64,000 nucleotides of DNA, taken from the NCBI GenBank assembly GCA_013396655.1, contig WBMV01001908.1, positions 186,325 through 250,324 on the forward strand. The letters run 5' to 3'. The position numbers and the translations under genes are program-made. This document shows positions 1-10,375 of the stretch, piece by piece. The notes under the pieces are model-generated. The model was given only the letters and a program-made list of their open reading frames with translations. It was not told the DNA's origin and searched no databases. This DNA comes from Campylorhamphus procurvoides. Lineage: Eukaryota; Chordata; Aves; Passeriformes; Dendrocolaptidae. Numbering within the stretch: position 1 is the stretch's first letter; the number at the start of each line of letters is the position of its first letter.

Positions 1-518
1 GCTTTTTGACTTACAATTGCAACTGTTACAAAGCTTTCTGATCAAGGTTGTTTTAATGCCTCATTTGGCACCTGAAGTTTCACCCAAGCCAAATAGGACA
101 TGTGCTAGGTCAGAAGAAAAGGGAACGACTCCATATCTTGCATGTACAGACTACTTTCAAACATGTTGGTTCCTTCAGGTAGAATTGTGCTGAAATTTGT
201 TGTACTACAAGGCTGCCTCTAAGTCCTGTGGAACTACCTCAGCTAGCACAAACTCCCGAACTGGCTACTTAGTCCTGTTTTGTGGCATGAACTTGTGGAA
301 GTAGGGTTTTTTCATAGCAATGGCTTCTGCATTAACACACAGTGCTGCCCATTCTCAGTGCCATCTTTCTTGGCAAGTGAAGAATTAACTAGAAAGGTAC
401 TTCTTTCTCAGAGTTTCCGAGTCTGCAGTGTACAGCACACACGGCTGCTCTTTCAGCAGTCAGCAGCATGATAACAAAAGCACGGAGCTCTGAGTTATGG
501 TAGACAAGTTCCCAGATG
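1..518. repeat. Left copy of duplicated block B (pairs with 1815-2332)
   Basis: This block matches 1815-2332 at a constant offset of 1,814 bases wherever I compared the two; they diverge only at the N at 519. The match begins at the very first base of the window, so the duplication probably continues upstream of it. No gene, RNA or transposon was recognised inside. The apparent identity and the N at the junction point to a redundant assembly copy, not an old biological duplication. Confidence 0.9.
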
Positions 519-519
519 N
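519..519. other. Single-N contig junction
   Basis: A lone N sits exactly where block B stops matching its second copy. It most likely stands for an unsized join between contigs, because GC-rich sequence begins right after it. Confidence 0.8.
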
Positions 520-777
520 ATACAACTGTGCGCCTCGCCTCCCCGCTCTGGGCGCGACCAGGAGGGCTGGCTGTGGGAACGGGGGTTTTAGTATGGAAAG
601 AAGGTTATGGATGGGCAAAAGTCCCTACGAGGAGCCGGGGAAACTCACACTGCCCAAGTATCGCTGGGATACTGGAGACTGTTTAGGGACCTTAGAAGGC
701 AGGGGCAGTTCCACAGAAGAGGAGGGTTGCTGGCACAGCATGCCTCTGAATACTCTCCTTGGCAAAGAGGTGAGTCG
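520..777 (+). promoter_or_regulatory. GC-rich, CpG-bearing block ending in a consensus splice donor
   Basis: The block starts with GC-rich sequence containing several CpG dinucleotides, unlike the AT-rich surroundings. It ends in a near-perfect 5' splice site, GAG|GTGAGT, with the cut between 769 and 770. One plus-strand frame stays open across the block from an ATG near 593, but the peptide was not recognised. Inference: this may be the 3' part of a first exon or CpG island whose centre is missing in the gap at 519. It could equally be chance. Confidence 0.3.
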
Positions 778-1453
778 TGAATTGGTGTATCCAGCTGCTG
801 ACATCGCATTATTTATAACAGTCAAAGCTAAAACTTCGTGAAGGATTGAAGAAGGAGCTCAAGCAACTGAGTGATTGGGTAATAAAATGGCAGATGAAAT
901 TCAGTGTCAATAAATGCAAAGTAGTGCACATGGAGGAAAACAACCTTAACTATACATTCGTGGTGATGGACCCTAAATGAGCTATTACCACTCAGAAAAC
1001 AGATTTGGGAATCATTACACATAATTTTTCAAAAGCAATTAGCTCAAAGCTAGCAGTGGTTAGAAAGACAAATAGAATATTAGAAATTATTAGGAAAGAA
1101 ATAGGTAACATGAAAACATACTTTTTGTTAACATGCAAATCAATGCTGAGTTCACATCTTATATGCTATCTGCAGTTCTGGTCTTCTGGCATAATAAAAA
1201 AAATAAGAGGTGTGGAAAATATAGAACTAGAAACTTTACAAAGAAAATGATAAGGCTCGGTGGAGGGAGGCAACTATTTATTAGACAGCTGGTGTACAAG
1301 ATAAGTTTTCAAGAGGCAACAACACTGGAAATAATTGACACAGGAAATTTTGAAAGTCCACACAAAATTAAATTAAAACAATTAAATAAACCTGTTTGCA
1401 TTAGGTCAAAAACAGGTTGTATTTTTTGAATGAGGTGGACACAACTGGAAGCT
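778..1453. repeat. Left copy of duplicated block C (pairs with 2715-3390)
   Basis: The block matches 2715-3390 at a constant offset of 1,937, and the encoded frames are the same in both copies. Its right end is the N at 1454. The matching copy begins right after the N at 2714. It carries the CR1-like reverse transcriptase remnant described separately. Confidence 0.9.
805..1256 (+). mobile_element. CR1-superfamily LINE remnant, C-terminal reverse transcriptase part (copy 1)
   Basis: The translated frame from about 835 follows the conserved tail of CR1-type ORF2: a W-x-x-KW-x-MKF-x-V-x-KCKV-x-H segment, then D-L-G-I-I, a K-T-N-R-I-L helix, a run ending L-Q-F-W-S, and finally Q-R-K-M-I-R-L. One in-frame stop (near 978) interrupts it, so it is dead. 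It is truncated at the 5' end; the polymerase core with its YADD-type motif is absent. The 3' boundary is unclear, because no tail like that of the younger CR1 copies is seen after 1256. Confidence 0.8.
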
Positions 1454-1454
1454 N
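1454..1454. other. Single-N contig junction
   Basis: The N ends the first copy of block C. The sequence that follows is unrelated to what follows the second copy at 3391, as expected if two contigs were simply placed side by side. Confidence 0.8.
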
Positions 1455-1814
1455 ACTTAGCCACCCTCTGCATGACAAAACACAACTAACAAATGGTCTA
1501 TGTACTTTTTATGATCCACACAGTCCAGTTTCCTGACTGGAGTGTTGGCTGAGTGTGCTTGGACCACAGCTCAAGTATTGGCCTTTGAGTGCACTAGAGA
1601 CCTTTACATGTGGAGGAAATAAGGTTAATGCCTTTCCTGCAATCCTTGTATAGACAGTTCACTACTGAGAAAAGCACTAGGTTTTGGATCACACTACAGT
1701 GCAGTGGGGCCATTTGGAGGAGCACAGACAAAAGGAGTGAAGCCATCTACAAATTGAGCTATATGCCTGATTCATGTGTTGGTTGGCCTGGAATATTGAT
1801 CAGGAGAGGTTTTT
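1455..1814. other. Single-copy sequence between junctions
   Basis: No gene or repeat was recognised. In the two-haplotype reading this stretch lies immediately left of block B, so it should also occur just upstream of base 1 of this window. Confidence 0.5.
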
Positions 1815-2332
1815 GCTTTTTGACTTACAATTGCAACTGTTACAAAGCTTTCTGATCAAGGTTGTTTTAATGCCTCATTTGGCACCTGAAGTTTCACCCA
1901 AGCCAAATAGGACATGTGCTAGGTCAGAAGAAAAGGGAACGACTCCATATCTTGCATGTACAGACTACTTTCAAACATGTTGGTTCCTTCAGGTAGAATT
2001 GTGCTGAAATTTGTTGTACTACAAGGCTGCCTCTAAGTCCTGTGGAACTACCTCAGCTAGCACAAACTCCCGAACTGGCTACTTAGTCCTGTTTTGTGGC
2101 ATGAACTTGTGGAAGTAGGGTTTTTTCATAGCAATGGCTTCTGCATTAACACACAGTGCTGCCCATTCTCAGTGCCATCTTTCTTGGCAAGTGAAGAATT
2201 AACTAGAAAGGTACTTCTTTCTCAGAGTTTCCGAGTCTGCAGTGTACAGCACACACGGCTGCTCTTTCAGCAGTCAGCAGCATGATAACAAAAGCACGGA
2301 GCTCTGAGTTATGGTAGACAAGTTCCCAGATG
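1815..2332. repeat. Right copy of duplicated block B
   Basis: This is the second copy of 1-518. Unlike the first, it runs on without an N into 2333-2713, so this contig reads further toward the GC-rich gap. Confidence 0.9.
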
Positions 2333-2713
2333 AAATGTACTCCCCTGGCAGGGTCCTGGGCTCCCCGTTCACTTGCTATATCTCTTCAAGACCTTCAGGG
2401 AATTTTTATTCTTTCACCTCCCTTCAGAGCAGATGTGAACAGAACAATAAAGAGGAATTTTAGGGGGTTGTTTCCCCTGTAAAAGCATTCCTCTCCCCCT
2501 GTTGCTGGGACGCACACAAATTCTAGCGGGCTGTGACAAAGCACTGGCTTGGGAAGGACTGTGGCAGCGAGGGAATGAGTGATGGAGCGAGGAGGGATGC
2601 AGGACCATGCGGGCCGGCGCCGCCAGAGGGAGCCGTGCATTCCCGGCGGGATGGGACACGCCAGCCGCGTGCGGCGGGACCAGCTTCCCTGCTGAGCTAT
2701 ACATATATATATA
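2333..2713. promoter_or_regulatory. GC-rich CpG-bearing segment approaching the gap
   Basis: From about 2570 to 2690 the sequence becomes rich in G, C and CpG, including clusters such as GGCCGGCGCCGCC, then passes into a short TA repeat right before the N at 2714. This is the left flank of the same gap whose right flank is 520-777. A CTCF-like 14-mer lies at 2620-2633. Inference: the missing piece is a CpG island that short-read sequencing failed to cover. No coding frame here was recognised. Confidence 0.35.
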
Positions 2714-2714
2714 N
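2714..2714. other. Single-N contig junction
   Basis: The N follows a TA dinucleotide run and precedes the start of the second copy of block C. Confidence 0.8.
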
Positions 2715-3390
2715 TGAATTGGTGTATCCAGCTGCTGACATCGCATTATTTATAACAGTCAAAGCTAAAACTTCGTGAAGGATTGAAGAAGGAGCTCAAG
2801 CAACTGAGTGATTGGGTAATAAAATGGCAGATGAAATTCAGTGTCAATAAATGCAAAGTAGTGCACATGGAGGAAAACAACCTTAACTATACATTCGTGG
2901 TGATGGACCCTAAATGAGCTATTACCACTCAGAAAACAGATTTGGGAATCATTACACATAATTTTTCAAAAGCAATTAGCTCAAAGCTAGCAGTGGTTAG
3001 AAAGACAAATAGAATATTAGAAATTATTAGGAAAGAAATAGGTAACATGAAAACATACTTTTTGTTAACATGCAAATCAATGCTGAGTTCACATCTTATA
3101 TGCTATCTGCAGTTCTGGTCTTCTGGCATAATAAAAAAAATAAGAGGTGTGGAAAATATAGAACTAGAAACTTTACAAAGAAAATGATAAGGCTCGGTGG
3201 AGGGAGGCAACTATTTATTAGACAGCTGGTGTACAAGATAAGTTTTCAAGAGGCAACAACACTGGAAATAATTGACACAGGAAATTTTGAAAGTCCACAC
3301 AAAATTAAATTAAAACAATTAAATAAACCTGTTTGCATTAGGTCAAAAACAGGTTGTATTTTTTGAATGAGGTGGACACAACTGGAAGCT
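2715..3390. repeat. Right copy of duplicated block C
   Basis: This is the second copy of 778-1453. It continues without interruption into 3391 and beyond, so it belongs to the main contig of the window. Confidence 0.9.
2742..3193 (+). mobile_element. CR1-superfamily LINE remnant, C-terminal reverse transcriptase part (copy 2)
   Basis: It has the same sequence and the same inactivating stop as the copy at 805-1256, since it lies inside the duplicated block. If the duplication is an assembly artefact, only one element exists in the genome. Confidence 0.8.
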
Positions 3391-3893
3391 CAGGTAATAA
3401 CATACTTTCTAGCTGCTGGGAAAGCATGGGGATAATCACTCTATCCCAGCCTTGTTTCTGCTCATTTTTTTTTATTTGTTGGGCTGCACAGTCTTTTGCC
3501 TTTAACCATCAAGGCCATACTTATATCATTATCCTGATGATAAAGAAATATTTTAGTCCTAAGGAAAATCAATGTCAGAATTCATTGATTTCAAGAACAG
3601 GAAAATCACTTATGCCTCTAGCTGGGTCATGTCTCACTGTGCGAGGTGTTGCATTGATTGAAGCAAGGACTGGAGCAAGACTGCAGGCACAGCATGAGCA
3701 GCTTATAACAGGTATCTTTGAGCTACCCAGAAAGTAGCAGTGACTACGAGTGGGATTCACTTCAACTAACTTCAGCTGATTTTGTGAACTGGGGGCTTAT
3801 TCTTTAAGCAACTGAGGTACTTCCTGTCACAGTGTGTCCATGGTACTACTTTTGACAAAGGAAACAAAAACAGAATACATACCACGTTCCCAG
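3391..3893. other. Unannotated sequence
   Basis: A plus-strand open frame of 127 codons (3354-3737) begins inside the LINE remnant and shows no recognisable motif. I see no repeat family here. Confidence 0.4.
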
Positions 3894-4014
3894 GAAAAAC
3901 AAAATAAAACAAAACAATCCCCACCCCACAAAAAAAAAACAACAAAAAACCAAACCAAAACCCAACAACAAAAGACTGCAAAAAAACCCCCAACCCAAAA
4001 AACCCCAGCCAAAA
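3894..4014. repeat. A/C-rich low-complexity tract
   Basis: About 120 bases consist almost only of A and C on this strand, in irregular runs of the AAAAC and AAACC kind. Both strands give spurious low-complexity open frames here. It may be a degenerated A-rich tail of a retroposed sequence, but no element body was found beside it. Confidence 0.7.
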
Positions 4015-7000
4015 CATCAGGAGCATAAGTCACCTTGCCTGTTCTTCAGCACCTGAAATAGGAAATTTAAATAGTGTTTGGACAGCTTGAAGTAAAGACA
4101 TGAGTTGAGGACTTAATTTCCCTGAGAAAATAAATGTGATATGGTTTGTATCTGGAATGTAACAGAGCACCCATGCTTTTCAGGAGTCTCAGTGACAGAA
4201 TGAGTAAGCAAAACCCAGAAACAGTATTTGCATTTGAAGCATAAATATTTCTGTTTGGTGCCAGATTATTAAATAGGAATCCCACTTTAGATCATTAGTG
4301 AACTTTTGCAGAGCTGTAATTGCTTTGTCTAGCCAGAGTTTAATCCCTTTCTATTGGAGAAAGACCTTCTGCCAGTGAGGAAGCATCACTTCTCAAAACT
4401 GGGTCCTGACTACTGGAGTAAGCATGTCTTAGATTAATAGCAGGCAAAACCAAAGCAGAATATTGCAGAAGGCAATACAGATGAAAGAATCCTTTAAGCT
4501 GTACGCTCTAAGAAGTCAGGAAGGGGGGGACTAGGCTTGGTGGCATCTTTTCCAGGAATATAAATTATCTCTCCATTTTTTTTTTTTTAAATTTACCTAT
4601 GTAGCAAGTGATCTCCAGTTCTTCCCCTTGCACTGATTTTTTTTTTCTGTTTTCAAGAGATAATTTTAATGAATCAGAGACTTGAGCAGTAATGAAAACC
4701 TAGTATGTTTGTTCCAGAAATACTTTAAAAAATGGAAAACACCATTTCAAAGTCCAGAAAATTTCGTGGTTTAGGAACATCCCTCTCATTCTATTCAGAT
4801 CTCAAGCCTTATATACCTTATTTTTAAAATGGTCAATCACTAAAGTTTTCCCATAGAAAAGAATATGTATATACACTTATGTATGTATTTGTAAGCAGGG
4901 AGGAAAATAAAGAGCTAATCATCTTTTCAGAGGCGAGTATGTAGGACCTGCCAATCGGCTGGGTTTTTTTGATAGACACAATTAATTCATATTAATTATC
5001 ATGTATCGCAACGGTGCTTAGCAGCTGCCACTGAAATTGAAGGTCCCTTGTGCTGTCTCTGCACAAACTGAGGAAGAATCCTACTCTGAACCCATCAGTG
5101 CTTAACGAGACGACAGAAGCCATGGCAAGAAACAGGAGATGTTTCCTCTGTTTAATTTCACTTAACTAACCTTACAGTTTCTAAAGGAACATTTACCCAA
5201 AGAAGTGCTTGGTCAGGGATCCCTGACTCAGCTAGTGTCTCAAATGCCCCAGGGCAGTACTATGCAGAGACCGTAGAACAAGCCCCAGATCCAAAAAAGC
5301 TTCACAGGTGTGGTGCTGGGCCTCCAGTGGAGTCCCTCCTGTGACTCAGACTGATGTGGGATTATTGAGAGACTGGTGTGGCTTCCATCTCCACAGCAAG
5401 TCTGTGGAGCATGGAGGGAACAGCCATCACTCATCTTGCCTTCAGTGACAAACACACCTGAAGTGGCATAGCTGAGGGCACACAGAGCAGCAATACTAGA
5501 ATAAATTGCAGGCCTGCCTAAATCTTCTAAAAGAAGAGCTTCCATTCCAGCAAACCTTATTCACGAGTGTGGTCACATCTGATTTCATGCTATTTACTGT
5601 GAATGACATATTGTCTCTGGAAGAAATTGTATGTTTTTGCAGTGTATGTTGGTTTTGGCTACACCTACGGGTTTCAATACAATTTCTGGGTATTGCCTTT
5701 TACTTGTTTAAAAAAAGAAAAAGAGTTGCCATTAGCACTCAGTGTTATTTCAATATGATGGTAAAGCATGCATTAAAAATGCATAGGTAGGTTAGATATT
5801 TAACATTCCGTTGGCGTTCTGGCACAGTCTGAGGGCATGAACTGTAGCCAAGAATATATGGATTCTTAAAACTGTTTCCTGTGCTAAATCTCAGCATCAG
5901 CCTGTCCATAAGTAATGAGGAGAAGGATGATGTAAAATAATGGTATTGTTAAAATACTGTCACTTCTCCTTCCCTCACATTTTTTAAAGAAATATATTGC
6001 AAAAAAATTCATAATGCACCTGGCCATCTTTCTCTTGTCTTTCTTTCTTCCTCATCCTGATGGAATCAGAGCTCTATATTACTCCTTAGATTCAAGAGAT
6101 TATGGCAATCTTCTCTGTTTTTTCATTAGTTGAGCTGACTCCATGCAAAAGCTGTTTAAGATTCATGAGTGATTTTGCCTCTGCAAAGAATAAGAATGCA
6201 GCTGAAGAAAAAAATAGAAAGGTTTTCCAATATTCTACTCTGACCAGAAGATACTGATGAGAAATACGCACATGATTAACTTGAAATAAAATACAACAAT
6301 TTCTTCTTTAAAACTGTTACCACAAACTGAGGTGTGCATAATTTACTGCATACAAACCCTTGCATCTTCCCTCTTGTGCAGACTGATGTTGCACAGGCAC
6401 ACTCCTGCTTTACTGGATCTCTATAAAGTCATAAGTTCCTGACAATTATCACAGATTTTCCTGAATCTTGAAACCTTGCAGTCTGTGGTTTCTATGGCCA
6501 GACCCCGTTGCTGTAGGCCAAAGTTTCTTATTTTCTCACACCAGAAGACTTGCAGGGAGGGTAAATCAGATTCTGTTGGTCATTGTTCCTGAGAAACTGG
6601 AGAGAGATTAATCGCCTCTCTACCCACAGATTGGCTACAGATGCCATCATGCCTTGGGATGCTGTACGGGTGCCTGAACAACCTGCCCAGACCCTGGCAA
6701 AGGATAAACTTGGGCTTAGATAATTCTGTGATCCACATCTGCCTCTAGCTCCCATTTCCCACCTCTCAGTGGATGCAGGGATCATTTTAACTGTGTGATT
6801 TTAGACTGATTGTCACTGATCTCACAAGGAAGAAAAGCAGAACTAGTAACAGGATCCCTGCTTCAGTGGGCTTGTTGTGCTCAGAGGTGCCAGTTACAGC
6901 AGTCCAATGTAGTGTAGTTCAGTACAATGGCTTTGTGCCTCCTCATCCTCCAGGCAGCTAAGGAGACTGATGTAAACGATTTGCATACCCTGGATTTGCT

Positions 7001-10000
7001 CTGGAGGCCACCACTCCAGGGGCTGCGAGATGTCAGCTGGGATTTGTCTGTCAAAACTGTTTGTAAACCCAACTTTCTTCCCTTCTGTTTTTTCCATACT
7101 GTTTCTGCAAGGTATTTGGAGCAGGATTATGGCATTGAGCATGAGATAGTCTGAAGAATTACCTTCAGGCTTATGTTTAGGTCCACGTGCTTCATTACTT
7201 TCTTGGATCAGGGCCTTAGCATTATGCAGTCACCAAGTGAACAACCCTAATGTGAAGCCAGTTCCAACTTTGAGTGGCTAAGCAACAGAACTGGCACTTT
7301 GTCCTGATGTTCTCTTCTTCATTAAGAAAGATGATTCAAATATCATTATTTCTTGAAAACCATCCAGCCTGTAAAAAGATTCAGACACTGTTGATCAAGT
7401 TACCATGGATTTCTTTTGAGAAATTCAAGCTATTAAGAGCAGGAATGTTTTGTCTGAAATGCTATACAGAAACCTACTGATTGAAAAAATCACTTGCTAC
7501 CTTTCATCTTTTGTACAAGAGTAGAAATTTGCCATGTTCCTAATTACAGTGAATTAGATGAATTTGTCCCAGCAAATCAAGCCATTCAGAGTGTGAATAT
7601 TTTCTGGAAAGGGAAAAGCAAAAAAGACTTCACGTGGTGAGTCCAGAATAAAAGGTTGTGAAGATGGGCAAACATGAGTCATAAACGAGGGAGTTGTCCT
7701 TCATACAGCTGCTTAGTGGTTTTTTTCTTGTACAAAGGAAGTTAGTAATCTGTACACAGACAACAGAACATCTTCATTTGAGGGCATCATTTATTAAAGA
7801 ACCACTCACTATTTCATGTAATGGGGTTTAAAGCCTTTGAGACACCCTGGAATGTGCTGGTTCTATTGACCACAAGATCATTTCTACTTTCCACTGTCTT
7901 CTTCAGGGTTATGAGGCGTAACTGTGCCCAGTAGCACAGTGGCAGGATCTCTCTCTGAAGTTGTCTGAGGTTTCAAATTGCTTAAATCCTTCCTCAGGTT
8001 ATGCGATAAGTTAACACAAATATTGCCTCTTTAATTTCTAATCTAGAGGACAGTGAAACTGAGAGAAGCCCAGACTTTGATCGCCTCTCTGAACGTAGCA
8101 AGCTCTGGGGCAGAATATTGGCACTTTCTAATAGTGCCTCTATTACAACTACATAATTGACCGGGGCAAGACAGGAGGAGGCTGAAAATGTAAAAACAGC
8201 ACATTAGTGCATGCTCCCTCCCCCTCTGTGTACTGGGGAAGAATCTGAAAGTTCACTGCCATTCCTTGGGAATCAAACAGCTGCAGAGGACAAGTTGAGG
8301 AGATAGAGGTGTCACATTACTGTGCCTCACAAAGGACACTTTGAGATTCATTATTTAAGCTCTTATGTTCGCACAGGGATTCAAGGAGGATTATGACCTG
8401 TCCTCACTGACAGCAAGGTGACTTTAGTTAATACTTTCTTGATTTGGTTTCTCACTGACTGTGGTTCCTCCCACACCCCAGCTCTCCAGCCTGGTGCACA
8501 GATTTAGATGGGGATTCCCAGCTTCTCTGCAGCTGAGCCTTGCTTGATTAAAAAGTTGCTGGGATGCCTCATGTCCCATTGGGCACAGCTCCCCAAAGAC
8601 AGGACTGGGAGATTGAGATGTCTCTAGCACGGGTGCTGCTATTTTGTCATGTCACCATTTTGACACATTAGTATTATTAGCAAACACTGCATGACAGCAT
8701 CTTCAAACAGCTGGAGTTGGGCAACAGGGAGAGAGGATAAAGTCATCCTGAATCACCTCCTAAATGAGAAGGGATGCAAGATTTGCTATTTAGAGCCACT
8801 AACCAAAAGGCAACATATGTTGTGGGTCCACATACTGCTTCTCCAGAAACAGTACAAGCAATGCTTTCAGGACCAGTCAAGCTTTTTTGAGTTATGTGTG
8901 TCATCCAGGTATTTCTGTCACATTTCGGACTGGGATTTCCTGGATGGGAACACACCAGACATGCGTAGCTAGACGCTCCCTGGTTGCATCACAACTGCTA
9001 AGGGTGTATCTTGGAGGCAGCAAATTAAGGTTTTTCTGGACTGATTATGTTAAGCAATGATACTTTACTAGAAATATTCGTCTGAATCCCTAAAACCCAC
9101 CAAATAAACAAGGATTTCAGAGGTCACTGGTACAGCATGCATGGGCAGAGGAACAAAGAATGTGGTCCAAGTACTGTGGATGGATGGCAGTCATTCATTG
9201 CAGGTAAGACAACTCAGATCAGGGGAGAAGCTGGAAAACCAGATTTACAGGATGGCATGAGATGAGTAGGTCCAACCTATGGGAGTGACCCAGTGCAGAA
9301 AATCCATCAAGATTTTGTTGGGGTTTTTTTTCCATTATGACAAAATGATTTATTGGACCTGAGCTGGTGCTTGACCTTTGTTCTGCACCTGATCTTAGTT
9401 CTTTTCATTAGCTCCCAGGTGGCTGCAGTACGACCAGTCATCCTTGCTTTGCTGCCCAAAGACTGGTGCCTCAGGGCTACAATCACTACTGCCATCTCCT
9501 ATTTAAACTGCTTAAACTAACCCGAATGAATTTGCTTGGCACCAGCTAAGGAATGCTGACAAAAACTGCTGTGTGGGCTGGTTCAAAAGGGTGCTTAACA
9601 CTAGAGGAGGGAAGGAGTGGGAAGAGGAGGACAGATGAGCACCACAGATGAGCAGCTGCAGTGGTAACATCCAGCAGCACAGCTGGATCTGAAGGGGGTT
9701 ATTTGTCCACAGCCTCTGAAACAATGAGACTGGAGCCTTGGGGGGTCTAGCACATCTGAGAATAAGTGCTTCTTATTTTGTTACCTAAACAGGGATTTGG
9801 GTACCTGTCCTTTTTTCCAGATGGTAACATTCATGAGGTTCTGTGTGCTGTGTAAGCCTTGAAGATCTGGATGCTTTAATTACTAGTAGCAGCTCCTTCA
9901 TTAAATGCTGTATCTCACTTGAGAATAAAATTATGCTGATTTCTGAGGTGAGATAGGGGAAAGGGTAGTTCTGTTGTGACTTCCTTTTCTCCTAAATCAG

Positions 10001-10054
10001 ACTGTCTAAACTCAAAATGACAGAAACGTTTTGAAGAATTCAGCTATGGAACCG
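4015..10054. other. Unannotated AT-rich sequence
   Basis: I found no gene, RNA or recognisable transposon. Short T runs occur near 4573-4589 and 4639-4646. Around 4979-5000 there is a small cluster of ATTAAT/TTAATTA motifs, as bound by homeodomain proteins, which is common in AT-rich DNA. A moderate splice-donor match lies at 9203-9204 without a convincing acceptor. Confidence 0.4.
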
Positions 10055-10152
10055 GTTTGTTTTTTGAGGTTTTGGTGTTTTGTGTTTGTTTGTTTGTATG
10101 TTTTGTTTGTTTTGGTTCGGGGGGTTTTGTTTTGGTTTTTTTTGGTTTTTTT
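10055..10152. repeat. G/T-rich low-complexity tract
   Basis: About 100 bases are nearly pure G and T on this strand, in units of the GTTTT and GGTTTT kind. It is the strand complement in composition of the tract at 3894-4014. Confidence 0.7.
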
Positions 10153-10263
10153 CCTTCTGGTTTCTGCATTATCCTTGCTTTCCTAAGGTGCCCTGTGCAT
10201 GCTGTAATCAACAATACTCATGTCAGTGCATCCTGGGACTGTGTGAAATGCAGTAGCCTAAGG

Positions 10264-10375
10264 TAGTGGTCCCCGAAACACTTCTGTACACAATGATCCA
10301 TACTATGATGAGTTATTTTGTGGCTATCTCTGATACCTAAGTTCATAGTGCCTTATCTAGGTTTGGGAACTATTA
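10264..10375. mobile_element. Possible small hAT-like (MITE) element
   Basis: The two ends form an imperfect inverted repeat: TAGTGGTCCCCGAAAC on the left against TAATAGTTCCCAAAC read from the right end, about 12 of 15 positions with one gap. These ends resemble the CAGTGGTTCCCAAAC-type termini of Charlie-like hAT transposons. The body is only 112 bp and non-coding. No 8-bp target duplication could be seen, so this is tentative. Confidence 0.3.

Noticed and set aside
805..1256. Protein-coding gene in the frames at 1005-1250 and 1133-1429
   Set aside because: The translation follows CR1 reverse transcriptase and contains an inactivating stop; it is a dead LINE.
3827..4033. Hydrophobic or lysine-rich small proteins over the A/C tract
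   Set aside because: Open frames on both strands arise from low-complexity sequence without stop codons.
9121..9203. Exon ending in CAG|GTAAGA with an open frame
   Set aside because: The upstream AG has no pyrimidine tract, and such donor matches are expected by chance in 64 kb.
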